Shown here: piece by piece, positions 34,701 to 49,700 of the stretch
How positions within the stretch are numbered: the stretch's first letter is position 1
Layout: every line of letters starts with the position of its first letter
NCBI RefSeq assembly: GCF_019393635.1
Contig: NC_057866.1
Coordinates: forward strand, 123,007,897 to 123,071,896
Direction of reading: 5' to 3'
DNA from: Dromiciops gliroides
Lineage: Eukaryota > Chordata > Mammalia > Microbiotheria > Microbiotheriidae
DNA: 64,000 nucleotides
The notes under the pieces: model-generated
The model's database searches: none
Told to the model about the DNA's origin: nothing
The model's input: the letters and a program-made list of their open reading frames with translations, nothing else
Made by a program: the position numbers and the translations under genes

Positions 34701-37700
34701 ACTGGGGATGCACCCAATATGCTAGGGCCTTCTTTGATTTTTCTTGACTTAACAAGGATAGGAATGGAACACATGAATTAGCCTTTATTCACATCACATT
34801 ACTAACCCATCTTTTTCTTTTTTAATCATAACATTTCTTTGCATACATCTTTCCTAATTCACATCCACTATGAGCTTCTTCACTCCCCTAGGAGTGGTAC
34901 AAGCATAAAGGGATTTTATATTCTATATTTTTCAATGACAGTGAAAATCAAGTCTACGGTGGAGTATCACTTGCAAAAGTCTGGCTCTTTCTTTCACAAA
35001 TGATGCTCTTGACATCCATGTAGAATTATTCTCATAAACGTTTTATGTAGATGGAAAAGCAGGCATAAAGGATAGGGTATGTTGACACTTTTTTCGGTTG
35101 CCTTTTTCTCATTATTAATAAGGTCCAAGATTCTTTCCATACTTTTAGTATTTTCTCTTCTTTTTTTGGACACCTTGTGAATTGATGCCTCAATGCCCTT
35201 ACAGTTATACTGCCTACAGAATGAATCTGCTCTATGTTTTTGTGATCTAAGCTGTTTTTCTTGTCTTTTTCCTATTAAGTATCATTTCTACATTCTCCAT
35301 AAGCACATCTGGGACTGTGAAGTTAAAGTTCTGGTGTGGCTGCTCCCTGTACTTAATGGTGAAAAGAAAATTGTTCTAAAAATCTTTGCTGAGCTTTTTC
35401 ATTTTTTTTTGTTAGTCATCTTTCTATTTTCCTTAAATGATCTAGGGATGAATTCTTAGTTGGTCCTCTTACCAAGATTTCTTTTTTTAATATTTTATTT
35501 TTTCCCAATTACATGTAAAGACAATTTTAAAGATTCATTTAAAAGCATTTTGAGTTTCAAGGTTATATGTGTGCAATCATGCAAAACATATTTCTACATT
35601 AGTCATGTTGTGAAAAAAGACAGACCAAAAAAACAAAAAAAAAAAGAAGAGAAAATACTAAAAATATGGAAAGAACTTTGAATCTTATTAATAGTGAGAA
35701 AAAGGCAACTGAAAAAATGTCAAAGATCCCTCATGGAACACACTCAATGCTTATATGTCGTTGGAAGAGTAAAAGGGGGACAATAATGATTGGTTAACAA
35801 GTAATAAGAAAATGAATATTAAAATGAGCAGACTTATTCTAATGAGGGGGTAGGGATATGACTGATTATATCACTGATAGACATAGAAAGACTATCTCAA
35901 ATCAGATTACCCTCAGCCTCAATCTAATATGCCTGAGTAGAACACAATGTGTTGAATTCACCTCAGATTAAATTCTTTGTAAGGTTTTCTAATTGAGTGG
36001 GTTCTCCCAAAAAGGCATGTATTCTGAAAGGCAAGTAAGTACCCCATGGATTTGGGCAATCTTATTCATCATCAATGTCCTTCAGAGACTAAAGGACCTA
36101 CAAGTTTCTGAAAAAATCATGGTCCTAATTTAATAATTGATTATTAATATAAGAAAGAAATAATCATTTCTCTCATCACCAAGTATCAAACTAGATGTCG
36201 AATTAATTGGGAAGATCCAAATGAACCTTATAGAATTCTTCACAGAAATTTATCTACCTCTTCATCCTGTGTAACAGGTTGTTTAATATTTGCAAGTATT
36301 TTTCACAGTGGTCTTTTTGCAAACACTTAATGTTGTGTAATTTAAGATTCTAAATGTGGATTCTAATCTGTTCCCCCAGTTTTTTTGGGAAACTGACTAA
36401 AATCACTGATAAAACAAGTTTAGGTTTTTAAGGGTTTATTGGAAAATAGAAAGAAAAAGATTGAGAAACAGAATTCCAACAGCCTGGCATTCCTATCTTT
36501 CCTCAAATTTCCTGTGAAGTCCTTTGCCGCCACCACCACCAAGTCAGGAACCCAAAAAGCCAAGAGCTCTCTGCGCAGGCTCCCTCTCCTCCTTCCTGTC
36601 TCCTCCCAGAAAATAGGAGGCTACTCAAGTTGATTGGCTGGTAGCCTTGATAGACAGCACCCATGAGCAAACGTCATTTCCTGACGCCAAGAAAAAGCCA
36701 CAATGCCTCTGAGGCATTTCCTCATGGTGGAGCTTTCCCACAGCAAGTCTCCAGTAGGTGGCATCATTCCAATCATTCCAATATGAATATTACAAGATGA
36801 CCAAATGTCCCCTAAAATTATGCTTCCTTGGGTTTTTTTTGTGCATAACAGAAAAAACTTCAGTGATCAATATGGCATAACAGACAAAGTACTGGCTCAA
36901 GAGTCAAAGGATGGGGCAGCTAGGTGGCGCAGTGGATAGAGCACCGGCCCTGGAGTCAGGAGGACCTGAGTTCAAATCCGGCCTCAGACATTTAACACTT
37001 ACTAGCTGTGTGACCCTGGGCAAGTCACTTAACCCCAATTGCCTCACTAAAAACAAAAACAAAAACAAAAAAGAGTCAAACGATGAGGCCTCAAATTCTG
37101 CCAGCGATCCTACATGGATGACCTTGGACAAGTTACTTAATTTCCCTGAGCTTCATCTGCAAAATGAAAGGTTTAGACTAGATGGTCTCTGAATTACCTT
37201 CCAGCTTTATGTCATCATGAGCTAATCCTTTTTTGCCTAAGAAAGAACTTGTCATTCCTTCCATTAGCTACACCATTCTTTTTTCTGGTTTCATTTGTAG
37301 CATGAATTTCAAGACTGATATAAACCTATTTCCTTCTTTATAATGCATATACACATAATCCATGTATTCACATATACAAAAACGTTACTGCATGTATCTA
37401 TGCACAACATAATTACTGAATGCAATGGCTACTCAACAGTGTTCACTACTGCTACTGAACTCCTTAGCAGAAACATGTTTTTAGTCATTCTTCTAATACT
37501 AAAGTAACTTATAACTTGAGACATATACCATGCATACTTTAAAAGGTGTATAGGAAAAAGAAATATCTCATTCCCCAAAGCCCTATTAAAAATTTATTGT
37601 TAAATTATACAGACTATTAAGAGTTTTTTTGTAGTTCCTTGCCTTTTGACGTATGGTTATGTTGCTTGATTTTTTTGAAAAACAACTTTAGTGAACTGAG

Positions 37701-40700
37701 ACACAGAAGATTCTCAACAAGTATATGAATGATGACAATGAATGATTATTAAAAATGGCTAATATCCATCACAGAAAAGAGTAATTAGCAAATTAATTTA
37801 ATTGCCAGGTTATTTATACTTCCAGTAACAAGTTTTATTACTCAGACCCCTTCACACAACCTGACATTACTCTCTCCATTATCCTCTCTCTTCTTCTGCC
37901 CACTGATAAATCTGTCCTTAATTGTTAAATCCAATGGTTTTTCCCTCAGTTCTCCCTCGGTTTTTGTGACACTGTTCTCTCTTGATTTTCCTTCCATCTC
38001 TCTGGCCGCTTCTTTGCAGTCTCTATATCTGTGGTTGTTCCCCAAAGTTCTGTTTGGGGTCTTCTCCTTTCTTCTCTCTAAATTCTTTCTCTTGATGATC
38101 TCATCAGTTCCCATGGGTTCAATTACTATCTCTATGCAGATGACTCACCAATTGTCTATTGGACATTTCCAATTCAATGTTCGGTAGGCATCTCAAACTC
38201 GGTATATCCAAAATAGAACTCATTAGCTTTTCTCCCCGAATGCACCCACTTTCACAATTTGACTATTTCTGTTAAGGGAACCAAAATCCTTTCAGTTAAC
38301 TAAGTTCAAAATAATCCTTGATTTTTCACTGTACCTCATCACCCCCACCCTCCCTTATTGATTGGGTTGCCAAATCTTATATGTCTATTACAGTTCTTAT
38401 CTCTGTCCTCTTCCCTCCATTTGCAGAGCTACCACACTAACTCAGGCTATCTTTGCCTCTTGCCTGAACTATTACAATATCTTCTTTATTGGTCTCCCTG
38501 CCAGTATTTTCTCATCTCTCTAATTCTTGCTCCACAGAACTCCCAAATTACTATTTCTAAAGCACACCTGATCATATGATTTTGCTGCTCTCCAGTGGTT
38601 CCTACTGCCTTATACAAACACCACTGCTTGGCATTCAAAATCTTTCCTAATTTGGCTCTAGCCTACCATTCCAGGTATATGGCATATTAAACACAACATG
38701 TCCAAAACAGAACTCATTCCTTTGCTCTAAATTTTTCCCCTCTTACAAACTTTCCAATTTCTGTTGAAGGTACTATTGATCTTTCTTAGTTTTACCAATT
38801 TGTAACCTTGGTGTTGTCTTCAACTCCACATTTTTCCTTACCCCTAATTAGCTGTCAAATCTTTCCATTCTGTCCTCTAACAACATACCTGGCTCCAATC
38901 CCTTCTCTCTACCCAAAGACCTAGTTCAGGTCTTCATGAGCTTTTACCTAAATCAGGAGCTCTTAAGCTGAGGTCCTTGAATTTGTCTTTAAAAAATATT
39001 TTGATGACTATTTAAACAGAATTAGTTTTCTTTGAGTGTACATTTTTTTTTTTTTAGTGAGGCAATTGGGGTTAAGTGACTTGCCCAGGGTCACACAGCT
39101 AGTAAGTGTTAAGTGTCTGAGGCCGGATTTGAACTCAGGTACTCCTGACTCCACGGCCGGTGCTCTATCCACTGCGCCACCTAGCTGCCCCGAGTGTACA
39201 TTTTTTAATGTATTTAAAAACATAATTTGGAGAAGGGGTCCCTGGGATGGACTATTCTTCCAAAAGGGTGTGTGACCCCCAAAAGGCTGATCCTGGCCAT
39301 TTCAATAGCCTCCTAATTGGTCTCCTTGTTTCAAGTCTCTCCCCACTTTCAGTCCGTCCTCCATGATGCTAACAAAGTGACTTTCCTTAGGGACAGAAGT
39401 GATTATGTCATACCTCTATTCAATAAATTCTAGTGACTCTTTTCTGCCTCTTAGACAAACTATGAACTTCTCTGATTAGCTTTTAAATCCTCTCACAACC
39501 TTGTCCCAAACTCTTTCCAACCTCTCTTGCACTCTTTAATTCAGGCAAAATGTTCTTGCTTTTCATTCACACACAATACTCCCTCCCTTCCTTTTCCATG
39601 GCTTTGAACTAACAGTCCCCCATTGCCTGGAATGCACTTCCCTTCCCCTCCACCTCACAGAATTTGTCCTTTCTTCTTTCAAGACAGCCCAAGCATCACC
39701 TTTTTATTTTTTAAGTTTTACTGATGTGTTTTATTTTTACATTACAAACATTTATAGATTATTGGCACTCCAAGAAACATCTCTTGTTAAACTAAAAATA
39801 GTGACCTCATCTGTATTTAAAAATTTTTTTTAATTTACCAAATTAACTAACTCCACCCCCACTCTACTGGAAAAGAAAAAGAAATTCCTTTCAACACATA
39901 TGTATAGTCAACCAAAATAAATTCCCTCATTGACTACACAGAAAAATAGATCTCATTGTGCACCTTAAATCTGTCACCTCTGTCAGGAAGTGGATAGTAT
40001 GCTTTATCACTGATCCTTTAGAATCATGGATAAGTCACAATACAGAAGATAGTTTTTTAACACATTTGAAGTTATTTGTCTTTATAGTGTTGCTATTGAA
40101 TAAATTATTCTTTTGGTTCTACTCATTTAATTTTCCATTTATTATTATTTCATTCTAGTTTGTTATTATTAAATGCTAGATATATTAGTAATTATGAAAT
40201 GCATATTAAAGCAATTGTGATTCTACCTCATACCAATTAGATTGGCAAAGATGACAAAAAGGGAAAAAGATAAGTGTTAGAGAAGATATAGGAAAATGGG
40301 CACAATGATGTAATACTGGTGGACTTGTGAATGGGTACAACCATTCTGGAAATCAATTTAGAATTATAAAAAAAAGTTACTAAGTAGTGCACACCCTATA
40401 CAACTGTAGGGTCTATTACCCCAAAGGGATTTTTGTTTTAAGTAGGAAAAAGGTCCTGTGTGTACAAAAATATTTAAAGAAGCTCTTTTCATGGTATCAA
40501 AAAACTGAAAACTAAAAGTATGCTCAAGAATTGAGAAATAGCTGAATAAGTGGTAGTATAGGAATGTGATGGTTTCAAAGATACCTGGAAAGACTCATAT
40601 GAACTGATGTAGAGTGAAGGAAGCAGAACCAGGAGATCAATTTCTACTTTAACATCAATATTACAAAGACAAAAACTTCTGAAAACTTCTATAAACTGAT

Positions 40701-43700
40701 GAAGAACTAAATGAGAAGAACAAGGAGAACAATTTATATAACATTAAGCACCACTTTCTACATGAAATCTTTCCTGAGTTCTGCAACTGCTAGTGCCCCT
40801 TCCCTCCCTCGAACTATCTTGTTTTGAACTACTTTGTAAAGGGTTTCCCAAAAGTCTTAGTGTAGTCTTAAGCTCTTAAAACTTAAAGGGAGTTTTGTAA
40901 GGCAAGTATTAAAACATTTATTTTACAGATGAGGAAACTGAGCTAAAAAGAGATTAAGTGATTTATCAAAGGAAACATATCCTAGTACTCTTCTTACTAA
41001 ATCTCTATCTTTGTACAATTCTAAAGTAGATAAAACTATACCCCCATTTTATGGAATAAGTTCTTAAAAACTTATACCTGCGATAAGACTTTTGGGATAC
41101 CCTGTATTAATTCTCTTTATATTTATTTGCTGTGTATATGTATATATGTGTGTGTACATATGTATGTGCATATACACACATATACATCCACACACTTAAA
41201 TTTATATACAAAGACACATGCATATACACATCCACAGATATATCTATCCTTTGTGTTTCCCCCCAAACTCCTTGCAAACAAGGATTGTTTCATTCGCTGC
41301 ATTTGTATCAGTATCTAGCACAAAGGAGTTACTTAAGGAATACTTGTTCATTGATATTATTCTTTTTTAAATACTCTATGTTCCAGCCACATCTGCCTAC
41401 TTGTTATTTCCTATAGAGGGCATGTCATCTCTGGTCTGCAATCCTTTGTACAGGTTGTCTCCCTGTCCTGGAATACAACGTCTCCTACAAGACTTGGCTC
41501 AAGTCTGCCTCCTATTTAAGGTCTTTCTTCCTAATTCTTCATATCCTCCCTCCTGAAATTACTTCCTATTTGCTTTGTATATATTTTGTACTGGTTATTA
41601 GCATGGCTATTTTTTCCCTAGGACAATCCCTGGACATGCTTAATAAAAGTTTGTTCAATAAATGATTCAACAAGCATTTATTGTTTACTCTTTACTAGGT
41701 CTTGTGCTGAGGATACAAAGACAAAATTAAACACTCCCTCGGTTCTACTGGGGGAAACAACATGTCTAAGTCTTATAGGAGACAATGTGGGGGTGGGAGA
41801 AAGGCACCAGTAAAGGTGGAAATCATCAAAGGACTCAGGTAGAATGTGGCCCTTAAGCTGAACTTTGAAGGAAAGTAGGAATTATGAGGAGTTGTTGAAC
41901 GAACCAGTGAATAAATATGATCTTGTGAGAACTGTGAACCTGTGAAAGCATTTGGCAAATCCAGCCCTCTAGTGTGAAACACAAGTTACAAAATTCAAAC
42001 ACATTTTTGAAATCTGAATATAATATCCTGTAGATGAATGTGATCAATGAGGATACTTTAAAAAAACATTCATCTTGATAATGGAAGTACAACTAGAAAT
42101 ATATTTTATAAATTTTCTATTTATAGAAATAGAAATGTAGAAGCTGTGGAATCTATAACCGCATCTGAATAAGTAATTTAATATAATTTATTTTTGATTT
42201 CTTAAAATCTGGAAATTGAATAGCAATAACAAAGGGAAATGAAGTCTTATATTTCTAATTCTCATAGTGAAACAATTTTCTTGAGGTTTTTTTTTTAGTA
42301 TACACTTACAGCTTTTAATTCGACATTACCACCCACATGAAATTCAATGGTTTTGCCCATAATGAATACACCTTCATTCCCACGGACAATGGCACGCCCA
42401 TCAACTTTTATATTTAAATCACTTGTAGCATTGCTGGTAATCTGAAAAAAAAAAAACACCATATCAAATAAGTGTGTTAAAATATGGCTTATAAATCTGT
42501 GTAAGAATTATTATCATAAATAGTCATACTATGTTTGTAAGATATTCATTTTTGTTTCAAAAGGAAGAATATTCCTGGGAATTTTGTAGGGTTGAAATTA
42601 TGTCTATTTTGAAGATGAAGAAATTGAGCAACAAAGAGATTAGGTGACTTACCAAAGGAAATATAACCCAGTATTCTCTCTATATTAAATGATGTATTCT
42701 TGTATAATACTAAATTATATAAAACCTTACTTCCATTTTAAATATTTGGATAATAGCTCCACCACTGTTATTAATATAAAAAGCAAAAATAAAATCCATA
42801 CCCTTTCAGTAGATGCTTTTTGTACATTCAAACTCTTTACTCCACTTGGCAAATGAAATTCGTGGGTTTCATAGTCTGTACTGAATAAAATATTTTGAGT
42901 CCTTGGGTCAAAAAACTGCATGCCAATGTCACTTGTAATAGAAGTTTTGTTCTTTTCTACACTGAGTTTCGTTGTTCCTTGCTGAAAAACAATCTTTAGA
43001 AACATACTTTATGGTGAATATGGTTTCAAAACATATCATAAACAAAATCCATGGAATTATAACAGATTAAAGAGATTCTCTGTAGCCCTAATTTTATACT
43101 ATATGGAAAATAGATGCTATAAAAGGATATCTTGTGTACTTGCATAATGGGTAAGGGAGTTGGGAATGGCTACTCCTAATATGAGACACAAAACATATAG
43201 TTCATGGCACTTCAGCAGTAGGGTGGGGGAGAGACATCTGGAGTGGCACCTACTGGTACCTGAAAGCTTTGCGAAGGAGAAAGACCATGTGATAACAAAT
43301 GGTTGTAAATAATCTATGTCAGGAAGAGTCCTAGAGCAGTCTAAGTTTTTTGGACCAGGAAGGTACATAATAATAGCTACCTTCACCTGAAGTAGAGAAT
43401 GAGTACAATGTATATTCTTAATAATTTTTATTAGTGAAACTCCCCATAGAAAAGAATACTCATTATATACTGTCAGAGAATAAAGTATGGAACTTAAAGA
43501 AAACATCATGTTTCCCTATTAAGGTTAGACTTTCTAGTAAAAATAAATATGTTTATGGATTTTCTAAAGAGAAAAGTTTTGGCTTCCAACACTATTCATA
43601 AAACACCCCACAAATCATACAGTTGGAAGAGACTAAAGAGGTCATATGGTTTAATGCTCACTCCCTGTTTAGTAACAAAAATGAACATGCATTTTTAATA

Positions 43701-46700
43701 AATGACTTATCTCTAATATCCCATTCCCATTGTTGCCTTAATTAGCATGATAACTTACTGGTTGGTTATTGCCAGTGATAACCAAATTTTCATTACGTCT
43801 GCCTCCTACTGTGCTCTTATAAAGAGGATGTATAACTCCCATATCAGATACTTGTTTAAATCGCAGCAAACCACTCTCATGGAATTCCATACTGTCACAG
43901 CCATTGGGTCCAATTCGGATCACAGCCCAGATAACAAGCGTTATCTAAAAAAGTAAAATAAACTCAATATTACATTTAGCATAACATCAGACATAACTAG
44001 GAGGAAAAAACCTATATATCTCCCGAAAGAAAACAAAAAGAGACATAATTAAGTGCTTTCTAAAAGAAATGCAGTAAAAATGTCATGATCATAGAAATGG
44101 CATACTATTTATAAAAGACTTTTTTTTCTTTTTCTTTTTCTTTTTTTTTTCAGGGCAATGAGGGTTAAGTGATTTGCCCAGGGTCACACAGCTAGAAAGT
44201 ATCAAGTGTCTGAAGCTGGATTTGAACTCAGGTCCTCCTGAATCCAGGGCCAGTGCTCTATCCACTGCACCACCTAGCTGCCCCCTATAGAAGACTTTTA
44301 AAGAATGGAATTTAAATAATAAATATGAAATAAATTTGTAAAAACATATGAAGCACTGGAAATCAAAGAAATTAGTATACATAGTAAATGTAACTAGGAA
44401 AGGAAAAATGTATGCATAAATACTAAGATGAATGAACAGAGAATGGGTATAATATGTCAAAATGACACATGACAATATATACAACATTTTGTACCAGTGG
44501 TTTCTCACCTCTCTATGGAGAGGAAAATGTATTTCATTATTCATCTTCTGGAACCAATAGGGGTCGTTGTATTTGAAGTGAGTTCAGCTGCCTTTTTCTA
44601 TTGTTTACCTTTATTTTCTTGTGGCCATTGTGTATATTGCTCTCTTGGTGGTTCTTTCATCTCTTGTATAAGTTCATACAAGTATCCCCAAATTTTTTTG
44701 AATTATTCATATTCATTGTTTCTTATGGCAAATAACGTCCCTTTACATTTATCTCTTCTTCTTAAGTAATTTCCCATCGAGTACTAACTCATTACAGAGT
44801 TAACACAAGGTGATGTGGAAAGAGTATTGCACTGGGAGTTGGAAAAATATTCTTGGGAAGCAGCACAGTGCAACAGAAAGTGTACTGGATTTGGAAATAG
44901 AGGACCTGGGTCTAAAACTTAGCTCTGCTTCCTACATAAAAGACTACTCAGTCTTTTAACCTCTTTTGAATTTAGTTTCCTTATCCATAAAATAAAAGGA
45001 GTTGGGCTAAATGACCTAATGAATTTCCTTCTATTTCTAATGCTATGATCCTAAGACCTGAGTTCAAATCCTAACTATTTTACAGAACTTACTAGCTTTG
45101 TGACACTGGATAAGTCACCCAACCTTTGTTAGCCCCAGGCAACTGCAATAACTGTGCTGTATGTAGGGCTGAAAAACAATCAGTTCAGATCACCCCCAGT
45201 CTGAAAACCAGAAGAACAAATGAATGCTTTATGCTAATAATGGAAAACATAAAGAAAACATTAAACATTCTATATGTTTTACTCACAATTAAATTGATGA
45301 CAGCCAAGATAAAAAGGAGAACAATCACACAGATGGCTAAATTGCCCTTTCTCCCCCTCAGGCCAGTTTTATGGAGCCGATCTTCATCAATTGGAATATA
45401 TCCAGCTTTAAAGTTACTGTTATGCTCTTTATTAACATTTCTTCGCTCAACAGCCTTCTCCCGCATAGACTTCTTTACAGGACCATTGGAACTTTGCTAG
45501 ACGATGCAGAACACCAAGTTAATAAGTTACAAATTCATGCTCAAAGTAATGAAAGTTGAATTACTAACTGGAATTTTCATTAGTAATGAAAAAGTAGATT
45601 TTGTATAACCTGCATCTATAGCAGTCAGCCATTCAATTGTATTAATTAACATAAAGTAGAAGGTACATCTCCATAATTTGATATATTCTGCCTCCTTCCT
45701 CTTACTGGCTCTCCTATGCATATGTAGTTTAATACTGGGGATAGGTTAAAGATGTCCATCAGCATATAATGCTATAGATAAAACCAACTCTGCCTTTCAA
45801 CTACAGAGAAATGTGAGCTGACATACAAGAACTGGATGACCATATGGCACAATGGGATTTGAGCTAAGCCCCAAGAATGAGTGGTATTTGAGGGAAGTAC
45901 ATGGAGAAGAGTAATGTCTGAGAAGATAGGATAGGTGGAAAGTGACAGGTGGTAAAGGGCTTTAAATACCAGACATAGGCGTTTATAATTGATCCCAGAG
46001 GTAATAAGGGGTTGTTAGAGTTTATATTGAGGGTGAAGGGAGGAGAGTTATATGGTCATACCTGTGTTTTAGGTAAATTGCTTTGATGTTTGTATGAGGG
46101 AAGCACTCAAATGGGGAGAGATTTGAGGTAGAGATTGGTGAGAAGTGTTAAAGACTTGAACTAGGGTGGTGGTTTTATGAGTAGAAGAAGGGGAATTATT
46201 TGAGAGATGTTGTAGACATAGAAATGTTCAGGTAGAAGATTTGGTAAATGATTGTATTCATGGCCTGGTAATGGGGGATTGAGGATAACAGAGATGGTGA
46301 ACCTGGGTAACTAGAAAGAGGGTGGTGTCTTGGACAATAACAGGACAATCTGTACGGAGATTACAAATATTCTTCTATCTAATACATGAATGGTCAAGTC
46401 AGGAATGAGATTATAGCTCTTCTCTCTCACTCCTCTAAAATGTTTTGAGAAGCAACCCCAGGTAACTGTAATAACTGTCCTGAGTGTAGGGCTGAAAAAC
46501 AATTGGTGAGTGGGGTACTCCCTGAGCTCCTAAACCCAGCAAGAACAACTATGTAAATAGAAGACATTCTGAACCAGAAAAGAAAGGATGTGCCAATAAG
46601 TTAAGATGATCCAAGATGTAAAACTCTGAGGCTGAAGAGCCAGTATACAAAATAAGGTGTAAGAAAACAGGCACTCTGGTCTGAAGGTGCCTTTGGGCTA

Positions 46701-49700
46701 TAAAAACATTTGGGTAAGACAGACACTCAGGAGTATCCTTGCCTATGGGCTGTACCACAGAATAAATGAGTACCATCTGCTGGAAGTTAATCAGAATCCT
46801 AGAAAAGGAACAGAACAGAGAAAGGGACATATGATGCCTCCCCCTGCTGGGAGCTGAGGAAAATGGGAAGGCACAGCAAAATGAAATAGCAATCAGTGAC
46901 ATCAGCTGAGAGCAGCTAGAAAAAGAGCATGGCTGAACAGACAGATGAAGGGGGCTGATACAGTGCCACCAGTTGGAGCTCCACCAAGGGCAATGCTGAA
47001 TGTGACCAAGACTGTACTGTGTGTCTGTCTGTGTATGGAGGGTTGTTCACCGATGGGTATTATTATTATTGGTTATGATCCAAGTCCTGTCTATTTCTCT
47101 TAACTTATAACTGAATTTGGGCCTTGAGATCTTGAGTGTTTATAAGAGGTAATGGTGACTACTTGGGGCTTGGGGTGGGGGGGTGCTGAAATTACCACAA
47201 AAGTGAGAAATCACCCATAGTAGGCTTGAGGCTGTCATATATTGAGGGAGCCTCTAATAGTAGGGTTACACAATCACAAATTAACTTAATGATGAAGAGG
47301 AAGTGTCCCAATGTAGCTACATGAGAAGCTCTCTAGTGAGCTCAGATTTTAAAAAGACATGTACACAAGATGAAAATAGAGACATATAACCAAATATGAA
47401 TAAAAATGGCTTGGAAATAGTGTACAAAAAGCAAAAGCCTAGAACAGCAGAGGTTTGTGAGGGGAAAAATGGCCAATAGCAATTTTAAAAGCTTACTGAC
47501 CAAATCTTAGTATATAACTTGATTTAAAAATTTTCATTTCCTCCTTCCTTCACTCTAATTACAGGGACTTGAATACATGTATTTGTGTGGTACATTACCT
47601 TTTATAAATAAAAGGATCAATGTGAGAGAAACTAATCATAGTTAAATCCTAGAAAGTTTCTTGAAAGATCTGGAGTAAAGTGACTTGTCCAGAGTCATAA
47701 AGTTAATAAAAGTCAAGAGGCAGAATATGTACCCAACTTTTATTGGGTTCTTGCTGAATATAATCTCCTTGAGGGCTTAACTTGTTCTCATTTTTCTATT
47801 TGTATCCCTAGCACCTAGCATAATGCCCGACACAGTGTAGGTACTTAATGGATACTTGCTGAATTGAAATATAATATCCTTTTATATAAAAAACTTTTTA
47901 ATAAAGATTCTTTTATAAAGTCTTTTAAAGTTCTTTATAACTTGGCCTCTTCCTACCTTTCCAGGCTTCTTAAACATTACTCTCCTCCACATATTTTGTG
48001 ATCCAGTGATTTTTGACTTCCTTGTTCTTCCTGACCATGACATTTCACTTTTGGACTCCAAGCATTTTCTACGTCTATTTAACATGCCTAGAACTCTTTC
48101 CCTTCTCATTTTCACTTCCTGGGTTCCTACAAGTTCAAGCTAAAGTCTCACCCTTTCCAGTCCTCTTTAAGCTGACTGCCTTCCTCTGAGAATTCCTGGA
48201 TCTAAGACCAACTAAGGAGCCCCCCCTAAAGAGCCCACTCTATCACAATGGCACTCACATTGATGTTAAATGACTATGATAGTGATTTGGTGTTGGTGAC
48301 AGAACTAGGAATAAGAGAAACTGAACGTTCAAATTAAATCCAAGCTTCCCAGTATGAGGATAAAGTTTGATAAAGAAAACAGGAAGCAAGTTGAGGGATC
48401 TCTTTGAGAGGAGAGGACCAAGTTAGACTTTCTGTACTCAAGAGATTGAGGCAGCTCAGGGAAAGGTCAGCTCATACTGGAGATAGAAGCAGAGCAACAA
48501 GAAGTAGGGTACAGACTTCTTGGCTAGCTAAGAAGAACCCACATCAGAAACAAATTGGATTAGGCTAACTAGACAGAGCCATCAAGAATGAGAGGATGGG
48601 GGCAGCAAGGTGGCACAGTGGATAAAGCACCAGCTCTGGATTCAGGAGGACCTGAGTTCAAATCCAGCCTCAGACACTTGACATGTACTAGCTGTGTGAC
48701 CCTGGGCAAGTCACTTAACCCTCACTGCCCCTAAAAAGAAAAAAAAAATGAGGGGATCCTTAAGTAAGACACTTTTAAATCTTATCTGTTTGACTGTAAT
48801 TATTTATATAAAGATACACCTAGATTGTTAATGATACCCATGTTTTTACTAGTTTTGTCACATGAAAGAAAACAGACATAAGCACAATTTGCTGTTGCGT
48901 AGGAAAGAAAAAATGAGGGCTATTCACAAGAGTAAGCACCAAGGCTTAGGTAGTATCAGTGAAGTGAACCTGGCATTTTATAGCACGTTCTCTATTATGT
49001 GTCAGAGAAAGTCAGCATGGAGATTTAAGACCAGCCAGGAAAACAGGCAACAAAATAGTCACAGTATTTTTTTTTTGAAGTTTAAAAAAAGTGGAAAAAA
49101 GAGGATGCTTATTGATTAGAACAGGGGTTCTTAAATTTTTTCCACCCATGACTCCCTTTTGCCTGAAATTTTTATGTGAAACCAGGTACATAAAATAGGT
49201 AAACATAACCTTTTACTGTTTTTTTGTTTGTTTGTTTTTACGGGGCAATGAGGGTTAAGTGACTTGCCCAGGGTCACACAGCTAGTAAGTGTCAAGTGTC
49301 TGAGGCCGGATTTGAACTCAGGTACTCCTGAATCCAGGGCCAGCACTTCAACCACTGTGCCATCTAGCTGCCCCCATAACCTTTTACTGTTGCCAAATTT
49401 TTCATGACCCCCCACATTCAGTTAAGCAAGCCCATATGGAGTCATGACCCACAATTTAAGAAGCTTTGAATTTGAGAATGGTTGCATAAATTGTGGTATA
49501 TGAATATAATGAAATATAAGAAACAACAAATATAAGGAATTCAGAAATGTACAAAAAGACTTCCATGAGTTAATGTAGACTTTAAAGGACAAAATCAGGA
49601 ATACCATATATAATGATAACAATTAAATTAAAAGAACACTAAAACAAAGCCAAATACCAAGCAATTATAATGATCGTGTTGGCTCCGGAGAACAGATGAT

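Larger units (their letters stand above)
40755..41350 (+). mobile_element. L2 3' region holding a mariner-like element
   Basis: L2 phrases (GAAATCTTTCCTGAG; CTAGCACAAAGGAGTTACTT) lie on both sides of 40839-41104. Confidence 0.6.
31800..42309 (-). other. SGCB intron 5, 10.5 kb
   Basis: It holds two polyadenylated inserts, an LTR-like segment, two SINEs, one of them inside an old MIR3-like SINE, a long L2 tract (37845-39690), an L1 3' fragment and a mariner-like element in L2. The stretches 31810-33050, 34800-35480, 35660-36360, 37210-37840 and 41840-42300 show nothing I can name. No exon was recognised. Confidence 0.7.
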
